The notes: generated by a model from the sequence alone, not told the origin. Shown: positions 1 to 6,533, numbered from the stretch's first letter. The stretch: 6,584 bases of DNA from Acidimicrobiales bacterium (GCA_020439605.1 JAGQSI010000107.1:1-6584); one strand, 5' to 3'. Made by a program: numbers and translations.

Positions 1-637
1 CCTCATGAAGTTCTGCACTTTGAGTATGCACGGCTTCACGTCTTGCCTTGGGACCTTCTGCATCGATGGCCTCCAGAGGGTCTCCCACAATCACGACCAC
101 CTTGTGAGGTTTGATCATGCGAGCTCCACGGGGCATTGCGGCTTCAGATCCACCAATACCAACTGGGACGATGGGCACACCCGTCCTGCTCTGCACAAAT
201 GCCGGCCCCTCGAAAATCTTCTCGATCACTGGACCGTGTTGACGGGTTCCTTCGGGGAACATCACGAGAGGTTCACCGGCCTCCAGCACCTCAATGCAGG
301 TTTTGAGTGCCTCACGATCTGCAGAGCCTCTCGCCACAGGAATACCGCCCAACGCAGTGAAGAGACGGGCAAAGAGGCCTCCACCCTTCCAGAGAGAATC
401 CTTGGCGAGGTATCTCATCCTTCGCTTCGAACAGACCAGAACCAAGGCAAAGTCGAGGTTGGAACGATGAACCGGAGCCAGAATGAAAGGTCCCTGGGCG
501 GGGATCTTGTCGGCGTTGATCACCTCAACTCGAAACCACAAGCGACACAGCCCAACAAACATGGCGCGCATGGCACCATAGAGCCGCAGCTCCCCACTGG
601 TTGGAGGACGATGCAGGCCGCTGGCTAGATGGCTCAC
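1..637 (-). CDS. plsC: 1-acyl-sn-glycerol-3-phosphate acyltransferase (PlsC family), 3' end cut off by the window
   Basis: PlsC-family membrane-associated enzymes transfer an acyl chain to lysophosphatidic acid to make phosphatidic acid, the precursor of membrane phospholipids. The window holds 212 codons and no stop; the family is usually about 200-260 residues, so most of the protein is present. Visible motifs: the catalytic HX4D box as HRSNLD (His57, Asp62), the block II sequence GIPVARG (98-104), the glycerophosphate-binding FPEGTR (127-132) and VPIVPVG (154-160). Asn is usual before the catalytic His; here it is Val56, a tolerated variant. I chose the GTG at 637 because it overlaps the cmk stop by 4 bases (GTGA) and supplies the usual N-terminal amphipathic stretch before the catalytic box. 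No Shine-Dalgarno sequence is seen, so translation is probably coupled to cmk. An ATG at 571 (residue 23) is the main alternative. Other acyl acceptors are possible within this superfamily. Confidence 0.9.
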   Translation of the reverse strand, partial: MSHLASGLHRPPTSGELRLYGAMRAMFVGLCRLWFRVEVINADKIPAQGPFILAPVHRSNLDFALVLVCSKRRMRYLAKDSLWKGGGLFARLFTALGGIPVARGSADREALKTCIEVLEAGEPLVMFPEGTRQHGPVIEKIFEGPAFVQSRTGVPIVPVGIGGSEAAMPRGARMIKPHKVVVIVGDPLEAIDAEGPKARREAVHTQSAELHE

Positions 638-1281
638 GAGACGTAACTGAGCAGTTCTGTGACGATGTCTTCGATACTGCGGTTGCTCGTGTCCACGATC
701 ACGGCATCTGGCGCCTCGGTGAGGGGACTTGCCTCGCGCCCCTGATCCAAAGCGTCCCTTTTGGCGATGTCTGCGGCAACCGTTTCATAGTCGAGGTCCG
801 TGACCTCTTTGGAGCGGCGCTGGGCGCGGACCTCAGGTGAAGCGGTGAGGTAAACCTTCAACTTGGCGTCTGGGAACACGACTGTCCCGATATCTCGACC
901 TTCGAGAACACCGCCGTCACGTTCTTGTGCCCATTCCCGTTGCCTGCGAACAAGCTCTTTTCTAACGGCTGGGTTAGCAGCAACCAAGGATACGGCTCGG
1001 GTTACCTCAGGACCGCGTATCTCTATGGTGGCATCAACCCCGTCCACTATTAGACGACCTTCGCTCAAGGTGAGCTCTACCTCGGGGGCCAGTCGAGCAA
1101 TGACGTCCGCATCGCTGGGATCTATCGCCCGTCTGAGAGCGGCGAAGGTAACTCCTCTGTACATGGCGCCGGTATCCAGGTACTCCAGGCCGAGGCGTTC
1201 GCCAAGAAGTTTCCCTATCGTGGATTTGCCGGACCCGGCTGGGCCGTCGATCGCTATAACGGTGAAAGTGTCACTAGCCAC
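634..1281 (-). CDS. cmk: Cytidylate kinase
   Basis: Cytosolic (d)CMP kinase: phosphorylates CMP and dCMP with ATP to CDP and dCDP, feeding nucleotide recycling and CDP-lipid chemistry. The 215 residues match the usual bacterial length of about 220. Walker A is GPAGSGKST (13-21). The CMP-binding region has LDTGAMYRG (35-43, with Asp36 and Arg42), and EGRDIGTVVFPDA (127-139) carries Arg129 and Asp130. The lid-side KRDALDQGR (174-182) and the following SPL are also typical. The start is GTG, 9 bases after the aroA stop, with AGGGTGA overlapping that stop as a ribosome site; the P-loop then begins at the normal distance from the N-terminus. The gene is followed without a gap by plsC. Linkage of aroA and cmk occurs in many bacteria. 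Confidence 0.96.
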   Translation of the reverse strand: MASDTFTVIAIDGPAGSGKSTIGKLLGERLGLEYLDTGAMYRGVTFAALRRAIDPSDADVIARLAPEVELTLSEGRLIVDGVDATIEIRGPEVTRAVSLVAANPAVRKELVRRQREWAQERDGGVLEGRDIGTVVFPDAKLKVYLTASPEVRAQRRSKEVTDLDYETVAADIAKRDALDQGREASPLTEAPDAVIVDTSNRSIEDIVTELLSYVS

Positions 1282-1285
1282 GTGG

Positions 1286-1292
1286 TCACCCT
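1286..1292 (-). promoter_or_regulatory. Ribosome binding site of cmk, overlapping the aroA stop
   Basis: The motif AGGGTGA lies 4 bases before the GTG of cmk and shares its first two bases with the aroA stop codon TAG. It resembles the GGTGA part of the canonical Shine-Dalgarno sequence and supports the GTG start. The same heptamer precedes scpB. Confidence 0.5.
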
Positions 1293-2625
1293 ACCGGTCG
1301 TGAGCGCTCCTTCGGAGCAGTTCTAGCGTGGCCCAGTAGCCGGGGAACGTCTTGGCCACACATCCTGGTCCAGAAATTGAAAAGCCCGGCTCTCGAAGAC
1401 CGATCAGAGCGAGGCTCATGGCCATTCTGTGATCCTCGTAGGTCTCAAATGTGGTGGGTACAGGCCGGCCGGGGTGGATCGTCCATCCGTCCTCGTCGCC
1501 AACCACATTGATCGAGGCCCGTCTCAGCTCGGCTTCGATAGCTGCGATTCTGTCGATCTCCTTGCGTCTGATGAATCCGATCCCTCTGATAGAAACCGGC
1601 GAATCGGCAAACACCGAGATGGCGGCAAGGGTCTGCGCCGTGTCGGAGATGTGGGTGAAGTCGAACTCTCCACCGACGAGTCGTGCACCCGTGCGCATCT
1701 CAACTGTTGTTTCGGAAGCGCTGCGGGCGACCGAAACACCCATCTGTTCGAGCACATCCACAAACCCGGCATCACCCTGTAATGCATCAGATCCGAGCCC
1801 GACAACGGTTGCTCTGCCCCCGACAACTGCCGCTGCCCCATAAATGTATGAGGCGGCGCTCGCGTCGGGTTCTATCTCGTAGTGAACTGACCTATAGCCG
1901 CCACCTTCGACGATGAAGGTGCGCTCATCTCTCACATGGACCTTGGCGCCGAACGCGGCCATTACGGCAATTGTCATGTCCACGTATGGCCGAGACACCA
2001 AGGTTGAGCTCAGATGAATCTCAAGACCATCTGGTCTACACGGTGCAGATAGCAACAGGCCCGAGAGGAATTGGCTGGAAATGTCTCCGGCAACGGTGAT
2101 GGTGCCACTTCTATTTGCGCCCGTGATCGATGCAGGCAAATGGCCGCCAGAGTTGGTCTCCTCAATGGTTGCACCCAGTGAACGCAACGCGGCGAAGGTC
2201 TCTTCCATGGGACGCGCCTGCATCTGTGGGTGAGCCGTCACGTTGTAGCTATGTGCACCGAGACTGAGCATCGGTAGTGCGAACCTTGCGGTGGTACCGC
2301 TCTGGCGTACATCTATCGGAGCAGAAGCGCTGGGCAGCACAGAGTTGCATCCATCGATCTCAAGTACGGGTGTCGCACCGTCTTGGATTACCCGAGTACC
2401 AATCCCAAGCGCCCCCAAGACTGCAAGCATCGCTTCGGTATCGTCCGCAATAAGCGCACCACTCAGCCGTGATGTTCCGGCAGCGAGCGCAGCGCAGACG
2501 AGCGCACGATTTGTGATGGATTTGGAGCCCGGCAATCTCACGACAGCGTCCAACTGCGCACCGATAGGCACAATCTCAAGAGGATCCGCCAGGGCCCCCA
2601 GATCAAATGAAGGCTGCTGGGTCAT
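1291..2625 (-). CDS. aroA: 3-phosphoshikimate 1-carboxyvinyltransferase (EPSP synthase)
   Basis: Sixth step of the shikimate pathway: transfers the enolpyruvyl group of PEP to shikimate-3-phosphate, giving EPSP. It is a cytosolic two-domain enzyme; 444 residues is within the usual 425-450. Recognisable substrate-site elements: PGSKSITNR (32-40, Lys35, Arg40), SGTTARF (109-115, the counterpart of E. coli NAGTAMRP), SSQFLSGLL (183-191, Gln185), the catalytic Asp328 in THISD, Glu356 in KEIDR, DHRMAM (398-403) and AKTFPGY (424-430, Lys425). The Pro101 position of E. coli is Phe, as in other actinobacterial AroA proteins. KEIDR has Ile where Thr or Ser is usual. The ATG overlaps the tyrA stop by 4 bases (ATGA), indicating coupled translation. 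Its product is converted to chorismate by AroC, encoded elsewhere, and chorismate feeds AroH and TyrA encoded just upstream in this operon. Confidence 0.97.
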   Translation of the reverse strand: MTQQPSFDLGALADPLEIVPIGAQLDAVVRLPGSKSITNRALVCAALAAGTSRLSGALIADDTEAMLAVLGALGIGTRVIQDGATPVLEIDGCNSVLPSASAPIDVRQSGTTARFALPMLSLGAHSYNVTAHPQMQARPMEETFAALRSLGATIEETNSGGHLPASITGANRSGTITVAGDISSQFLSGLLLSAPCRPDGLEIHLSSTLVSRPYVDMTIAVMAAFGAKVHVRDERTFIVEGGGYRSVHYEIEPDASAASYIYGAAAVVGGRATVVGLGSDALQGDAGFVDVLEQMGVSVARSASETTVEMRTGARLVGGEFDFTHISDTAQTLAAISVFADSPVSIRGIGFIRRKEIDRIAAIEAELRRASINVVGDEDGWTIHPGRPVPTTFETYEDHRMAMSLALIGLREPGFSISGPGCVAKTFPGYWATLELLRRSAHDR

Positions 2626-3695
2626 GACAGCGCTGTCACAGAAATTCGGTAGCCGAGTTGATCCAAACCCTGACGAAGTGGCTCTGTCCCGTCCCTGTCT
2701 ATGACCAGGATGAGAACACCACGGTCCCCTTCGCTCGAGTGAGCAATCTCGAGATCGAAGATGTTGACCCCGAGTTCTGCGGCGAGAGTGGACACCTCGG
2801 CAATAGCTCCCGGACGATCCAGAATTGGAATGCGTGCCTCAGCGAGACCTTCCGGTTGTACTGCACTACTTGGCAGGTTACGTCTGGCTTCTTGAGCTGT
2901 TTCCAGCGAAGCCAGAAGGCCATTGCGATCGTCGGCGAGAATGAAATCTCTTAGACGTTCGAGCTCGCTGACCACTTGATCCACCACTTCGACAATGGCA
3001 GTTCGATTCTCTGAACAGATTGCCGGCCATATGGTTGGCGTGCCCGCAGCTATTCGTGTCATGTCTCGAAAGCCACCAGCTGCTAGCCGCAGCAGCGCAG
3101 CGTGTTCATCGGAGCGTTGAGCGGCAATGCTCATCAGAGCCGCTGCTGTGAGGTGTGGAACATGAGACACGACCGCAACAAGGCCATCATGACGTTCGGG
3201 CGAAAGCTCAACTACATCTGCACCCAACGAACGCACAACTGTTCGTACCACTCGGTGAGCATCAGGATCGGTGCTCTCAACAGGGGTGAGCACCCAGACT
3301 GCACCCTCGAACATTTCGGCGCGAGCGCCTTCTACGCCAAGCTGCTCCGAGCCCGCCATCGGGTGACCGCCGACAAAGCGAGGATCAGCTAGCTCAGAAC
3401 ACACGCTCGACTTGACCGACCCGACATCTGTCACGATGCCCGAGGTATTGGATAGAGCCATGGTGGCGGCCTCAACAATGTGTTGGACCGGTGCGCACAC
3501 AAAGGTGATCTCGCTGTGCGGATCAAGTCCAACAGCATCGATCACACCCAATTCCAAGGCGCGAGCCGCAACGCCAGCATCGGTGTCACTACCGGTTATG
3601 AACCAACCACTAGAGCGCAGCCCAAGAGCAATGGATCCACCGATAAGACCCAGGCCCAACACATTGGCCCGTCGTTTGTCAGAAGCGAGGTCCAT
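2622..3695 (-). CDS. tyrA: Prephenate dehydrogenase with C-terminal ACT domain
   Basis: Oxidative decarboxylation of prephenate to 4-hydroxyphenylpyruvate on the way to tyrosine; some relatives prefer arogenate and the sequence does not settle this. The Rossmann domain opens with GLGLIGGS (14-21). Asp37 at the end of the second strand suggests NAD+ rather than NADP+. DVGSVKS (90-96), GGHPMAGSE (109-117, His111 the presumed catalytic histidine) and SHVPH (177-181) are the family signatures, followed by the helical dimerisation domain. Residues about 286-357 (RIPILDRPGAIAEV onward) form an ACT domain, the usual site of amino-acid feedback, so inhibition by tyrosine is a reasonable inference. 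Length 357 fits the dehydrogenase-plus-ACT type of Bacillus. The start is 2 bases after the aroH stop, so chorismate mutase and prephenate dehydrogenase are encoded side by side but not fused, unlike the E. coli bifunctional protein. Confidence 0.95.
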   Translation of the reverse strand: MDLASDKRRANVLGLGLIGGSIALGLRSSGWFITGSDTDAGVAARALELGVIDAVGLDPHSEITFVCAPVQHIVEAATMALSNTSGIVTDVGSVKSSVCSELADPRFVGGHPMAGSEQLGVEGARAEMFEGAVWVLTPVESTDPDAHRVVRTVVRSLGADVVELSPERHDGLVAVVSHVPHLTAAALMSIAAQRSDEHAALLRLAAGGFRDMTRIAAGTPTIWPAICSENRTAIVEVVDQVVSELERLRDFILADDRNGLLASLETAQEARRNLPSSAVQPEGLAEARIPILDRPGAIAEVSTLAAELGVNIFDLEIAHSSEGDRGVLILVIDRDGTEPLRQGLDQLGYRISVTALS

Positions 3696-3697
3696 GG

Positions 3698-4066
3698 TCA
3701 GTCCGCAAGATCGTCACGAAGACTTCGAGCCTCGTGAAGATACACATGGTGCAGGTCCTGACGCTCAAGCGCTGTATAGATATGAGCCATAACTCTTATA
3801 CAACGCGGCATTGAGCCGGGAACTGCGATCTCTTGGGCACACATGAGTGGCACATCGCCCAGCCCAATGGTTCGAGCCCCTGCAGCGGGGAACGCGGAAC
3901 TCAGATCAACAGTTGTTGTGAACCAGATGCTGATCAGCTCATCGTGGTCCACGTTGTTCCTCTCAAACATGGACTCGAGAAGCTCTACGGTTCTCTCGGC
4001 AATCTGGGAGGGATCGTCGGCTTCGCAGGTTGTGGCGCCACGCAGCGCTCTTACGGCAAGAGACAT
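3698..4066 (-). CDS. aroH: Chorismate mutase, AroH type
   Basis: Catalyses the Claisen rearrangement of chorismate to prephenate, the first step towards Phe and Tyr. It belongs to the monofunctional trimeric AroH class (pseudo alpha/beta barrel, as in B. subtilis), not the all-helical AroQ class. The 122 residues match the family. By manual alignment to the B. subtilis enzyme the active-site residues are all kept: Arg9 in RALRGATT (Bs Arg7), Phe59 (Phe57), Arg65 (Arg63), Cys76 and Glu79 in CAQE (Cys75, Glu78), Arg91 in CIRVM (Arg90) and Tyr109 in HVYL (Tyr108). The start is 10 bases after the stop of the upstream pseudouridine synthase gene and no strong Shine-Dalgarno sequence is visible. 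Placement directly before tyrA puts production and use of prephenate on the same transcript. Confidence 0.95.
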   Translation of the reverse strand: MSLAVRALRGATTCEADDPSQIAERTVELLESMFERNNVDHDELISIWFTTTVDLSSAFPAAGARTIGLGDVPLMCAQEIAVPGSMPRCIRVMAHIYTALERQDLHHVYLHEARSLRDDLAD

Positions 4067-4076
4067 CGAGGCGATG

Positions 4077-4838
4077 CTACCGATCCACAGAGGCAGAACT
4101 CGAAGGCTTTACACCAGAACGCTTTGAGCCCGTAGCCACAGCGCTCTCAAGTGCCCTCAACTCAGCAGAACTGAGCTCGCGCCACTGCCCCGGTCCAAGA
4201 CGTCTATCCGAGATTGGTCCGATACGGGTCCTGATGAGTCGCTCAACCGGGTGTCCTACAGAATCAAACATGCGTCGGACCTGACGGTTCTTGCCCTCAT
4301 GGATGACCATTCGCATCAGGCCACCATCTAGGACAGCAACCTTGGCCGGAGCGGTGAGACCGTCGTCCAATTCCACCCCTTCGCGAAGCTGCCTCAGCTC
4401 CGCCCTGCTCAAAGCCGAGCCAACCTGGACCAGGTATTCCTTCTCCACGCCATGGGATGGATGGGCGATCCGATTGGCCAACTCACCATCGTTGGTCAAC
4501 AACAAGAGCCCTTCGGTGTCCATGTCGAGACGACCAACCGGAAACACCCGAGGCTCGACGGGCACCAGTTGGGTAACAGTGGGCCTGCCCTGGGGGTCTG
4601 AGGCGGTGGTCACTGTCCCAACGGGTTTGTTGAGCAGATAGTGGACCAAACCGGGCCTGATCCCAATTGGTGCACCGTCTACTTCGACCAGATCCACCTC
4701 CGGGTCCACTCTGCGGCCGAGTTCAGCTATCTCGCCGTTGACCTTCACGCGTTCTTCCGCGATCAGGTCCTCACAGGTTCTGCGGCTACCGAGCCCAACC
4801 CGAGCGAGCACCTTTTGAAGACGCTCGCCTTCTTCCAT
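4077..4838 (-). CDS. rluB: 23S rRNA pseudouridine synthase, RsuA/RluB family
   Basis: Converts a uridine of rRNA to pseudouridine; the scpB-linked member of the RsuA/RluB/E/F family is generally assigned as RluB (23S rRNA, U2605 in E. coli numbering), but the exact site is inferred from context. With the chosen start the protein has 253 residues. An S4 RNA-binding domain spans about 5-50 (ERLQKVLARVGLGSRR). The catalytic domain has LNKPVG (69-74), the GRLDMDTEGLLLLTND motif (102-117) with catalytic Asp105, and EGKNRQVRRM (181-190). The last 17 or so residues are Ser/Lys-rich and probably disordered. An in-frame ATG at 4880 would add 14 residues and overlap scpB by 43 bases. I prefer the ATG at 4838 because it shares one base with the scpB stop (TGATG) and places the S4 domain at the usual N-terminal position. 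Confidence 0.93.
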   Translation of the reverse strand: MEEGERLQKVLARVGLGSRRTCEDLIAEERVKVNGEIAELGRRVDPEVDLVEVDGAPIGIRPGLVHYLLNKPVGTVTTASDPQGRPTVTQLVPVEPRVFPVGRLDMDTEGLLLLTNDGELANRIAHPSHGVEKEYLVQVGSALSRAELRQLREGVELDDGLTAPAKVAVLDGGLMRMVIHEGKNRQVRRMFDSVGHPVERLIRTRIGPISDRRLGPGQWRELSSAELRALESAVATGSKRSGVKPSSSASVDR

Positions 4839-5629
4839 CAAGGTTCTTTCGACGGGTCTGGCTCTGGGGGCAGCGCCCATGAGGGAGGTTCTGGAGCCGG
4901 ACTGGCATCTATTGCAGCTACTTCCTCTGGATCCATGACGGGTTGAGGAGTCTGCGACTCAATCTCACCAGTACCTGGATTCTCAGGGCCAGAAGCAGTA
5001 TCTGTGGGCTGCTCAGGAGTATTCAGCGCGTCTTGTGTCTCGGCGGTGGGCGATGCGTCTGTGTCCGGGCGCTCAGCTCGCAGCGTTGCCTCTAGGGCTT
5101 GCATCGCCTCAGCAGATGGGAACAACGCAGCGATATCAGGAAGGTCCTCGATGCGATCTAGGCCCATGCGCTCCAAGAACTCAGCAGTGGTACCGAACAG
5201 TGCTGCTTGGCCGGGACCCGAGTCTCTTGCGATTTCGGCGATGTAGCCACGCTGTTGGAGGGTACGCATCACCCCATCCACGTTCACCCCACGAATGGCA
5301 GCAACCTGGGCTCGAGATAGAGGTTGCTTGTAGGCAACGATGGCCAGGGTCTCCAACGCTGCATTGGAGAGCCGTGCGCTTTGGCCCTCAAGCGCAAAGC
5401 GCTCAACGTATGCGCTCAGATCTCCGGCACTTTGGAAACGGTATCCACCCGCGATCTTCACCAGCTCAAATCCGCGACCCTGTTGCTCGTAGCCAGCAGC
5501 CAGCGAGTCACAGGTTGATTCCACAACCGCTGGAGCCACCTCCAGGAGCTGAGCCAACAGATGAGGTTCTACTGGTTCCTGGGCCACCATCAATATGGCC
5601 TCTATGGCCCGTGCCACTTCCTGTGACAT
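4838..5629 (-). CDS. scpB: Segregation and condensation protein B
   Basis: ScpB dimerises and wraps around the central part of the kleisin ScpA in the SMC-ScpAB complex, which compacts and segregates the chromosome. Two winged-helix domains are visible: about residues 1-80 and 85-165. The best conserved stretch is 87-130, with LSNAALETLAIVAYKQPLSR followed by RGVNVDGVMRTLQQRGYI, then LFGTTAEFLERMGL (144-157). The family is usually about 180-210 residues, so this 263-residue protein carries an extra tail from about 186 to 263. The tail is rich in Pro, Glu, Asp, Thr and Ser and poor in hydrophobic residues, hence probably disordered. The start lies 8 bases after the scpA stop, preceded by AGGGTGA. 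The end overlaps the next gene by one base. Confidence 0.95.
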   Translation of the reverse strand: MSQEVARAIEAILMVAQEPVEPHLLAQLLEVAPAVVESTCDSLAAGYEQQGRGFELVKIAGGYRFQSAGDLSAYVERFALEGQSARLSNAALETLAIVAYKQPLSRAQVAAIRGVNVDGVMRTLQQRGYIAEIARDSGPGQAALFGTTAEFLERMGLDRIEDLPDIAALFPSAEAMQALEATLRAERPDTDASPTAETQDALNTPEQPTDTASGPENPGTGEIESQTPQPVMDPEEVAAIDASPAPEPPSWALPPEPDPSKEP

Positions 5630-5637
5630 TGGCTAGC

Positions 5638-5644
5638 TCACCCT
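5638..5644 (-). promoter_or_regulatory. Ribosome binding site of scpB, overlapping the scpA stop
   Basis: AGGGTGA lies 8 bases before the scpB ATG and includes the scpA TGA stop. It is the same heptamer as in front of cmk, which suggests a preferred Shine-Dalgarno variant for internal operon genes here. Ribosomes finishing scpA would stop directly on it. Confidence 0.5.
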
Positions 5645-6429
5645 TCGTAAGCGTCTACGCGCTCAGCGAAGCCAGCAAAGGCCATATCGTCTTCGTCTAC
5701 GCCGCCAGTCCATGTGATGGTGAGATCGCCGAAGGTGGTGGGCTGCTCAAGGTCTATATAGCCCTGTTTGTAGAGCTCAAGTACTGCCAGGAAACGAATG
5801 ACCACTTCGAGGCGCTCAGCGAAGGAATCTGTGAGTGCTCGGAATGTGATTCTTCCAATCCGTGGCAGTTCGTCTGCGAGTTCCTGACAGGCCTCGGTGA
5901 CGCTCAGCCTGCTCGGAGCTACGTGATCGAGCTCTACCCTTGGGACCGGCTTTGGTTCGATGGCACGCATGAACGCGCTACGGAGATCGAGCGGGGTGAC
6001 CCCTTCGAGGAGATCTGGAGCCAGGTCTACGAAACGCTCGTCGAGACCAGCGGTGCGAGGGAACTTGCGCGAAGCATCGTCTGCAAGCATGGACAACAGC
6101 CGTGCAGCATCCTTGAAGGTCTTGCACTCGACCAGACGAGCCAACAGAAGGTCCCTCTCCTCCCAAAGAGCCAGTTCGTCGTCAAGGTCAAGGTCCGCAT
6201 CCTCTGGGAGCAAGCGGCGGGTCTTGAGCTCGACCAAGGTGGCGGCTATGAGAAGAAACTCGGTGGCGACATCAAGATCCAACGAATCCATCTTTTCGAC
6301 CTCTGCGAGATAGGCGTCCACGATGGTTGAGAGAGTGATCTCGTAGAGCTCTACTTGCTGATTGAGGATCAGGTGCAGCAAAAGATCGAAGGGACCTTCG
6401 AACACCTCGGTTTGGACCTCGTATGACAT
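5638..6429 (-). CDS. scpA: Segregation and condensation protein A (kleisin)
   Basis: Kleisin subunit of the SMC-ScpAB condensin: its N-terminal helices bind the SMC neck, its middle binds the ScpB dimer and its C-terminal winged helix binds the cap of the other SMC head, closing the ring. The 263 residues match the family. The N-terminal signature FEGPFDLLLHLI is at 10-21, the helix with LVELKTRRLLP at 65-75, and the acidic linker DADLDLDDELALWEERD follows (77-93). The C-terminal winged helix is about 175-240 and includes VIRFLAVLELYKQGYIDLEQ. It is the first gene of the operon, divergent from trpS. No parA gene precedes it, although parA-scpA-scpB is a common order in actinobacteria. No good Shine-Dalgarno sequence precedes the ATG; a -10-like box 8 bases upstream suggests a leaderless or near-leaderless message. 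Confidence 0.96.
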   Translation of the reverse strand: MSYEVQTEVFEGPFDLLLHLILNQQVELYEITLSTIVDAYLAEVEKMDSLDLDVATEFLLIAATLVELKTRRLLPEDADLDLDDELALWEERDLLLARLVECKTFKDAARLLSMLADDASRKFPRTAGLDERFVDLAPDLLEGVTPLDLRSAFMRAIEPKPVPRVELDHVAPSRLSVTEACQELADELPRIGRITFRALTDSFAERLEVVIRFLAVLELYKQGYIDLEQPTTFGDLTITWTGGVDEDDMAFAGFAERVDAYEG

Positions 6430-6473
6430 CGACAGACAGCCTAGTTACACGCGTGTGTTTCGTCCAGCGCCAA
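6430..6473 (-). promoter_or_regulatory. Candidate promoter of the scpA operon, probably leaderless
   Basis: Reading towards scpA, TAGGCT (6443-6438) fits the actinobacterial TAnnnT -10 consensus and ends 8 bases before the ATG. That would place the transcription start at or next to the start codon. An alternative pair is TTGGCG (6473-6468), 18 bases, then TGTAAC (6449-6444), each matching 4 of 6 consensus positions, giving a leader of a few bases. Either reading leaves almost no 5' untranslated region, which agrees with the missing Shine-Dalgarno sequence. This is by eye only. Confidence 0.45.
6447..6456. repeat. 10-base perfect palindrome in the scpA/trpS intergenic region
   Basis: ACACGCGTGT is its own reverse complement. 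It sits in the spacer just upstream of the scpA -10-like box, a position where a dimeric regulator could act on scpA. There is no sequence evidence of which protein, if any, binds it, and a 10-base palindrome can occur by chance. Confidence 0.3.
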
Positions 6474-6519
6474 TTTCATAACACCAGAATCTGAGTTCGG
6501 CCAGGCACTCCGTCGGCCC

Positions 6520-6533
6520 TAGGCTCAGCGCCC
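6520..6533 (+). promoter_or_regulatory. Candidate leaderless -10 element of trpS
   Basis: TAGGCT at 6520-6525 is followed by 8 bases and the trpS ATG. The box fits TAnnnT and is identical in sequence and distance to the one in front of scpA. No convincing -35 box is seen at 16-19 bases upstream (nearest is TTCGGC at 6496-6501), and no clear Shine-Dalgarno sequence precedes the ATG. Confidence 0.4.

Noticed and set aside
5..628. A 207-codon plus-strand open frame at the left edge
   Set aside because: The opposite strand encodes PlsC with its HX4D and FPEGTR motifs, reading out of the window. The plus-strand translation resembles no family and is rich in His, Arg and Thr, as expected of a shadow.
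863..1843. Ser/Arg/Pro/Thr-rich plus-strand frames (863-1303, 1451-1843)
   Set aside because: They are antisense to cmk and aroA, whose catalytic motifs are intact. Their biased composition is the expected reverse complement of GC-rich coding sequence.
4838..4880. Upstream ATG at 4880 as the start of the pseudouridine synthase gene
   Set aside because: It would overlap scpB by 43 bases and add a 14-residue Arg/Pro-rich extension before the S4 domain. The ATG at 4838 forms a TGATG junction and gives the normal family N-terminus.
5035..6330. A 431-codon open frame on the plus strand, longer than either real gene opposite it
   Set aside because: It lies antisense to scpA and scpB, both recognised by family motifs over their full length. 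The translation is low-complexity, rich in Arg, Pro, Ser and Gln, and contains no recognisable domain. Long antisense frames are common opposite GC-rich genes.
6477..6482. CATAAC as the -10 box of a longer-leader trpS promoter
   Set aside because: It matches 4 of 6 positions, but no acceptable -35 box lies 16-19 bases upstream, and the TAGGCT box next to the ATG is the better candidate.
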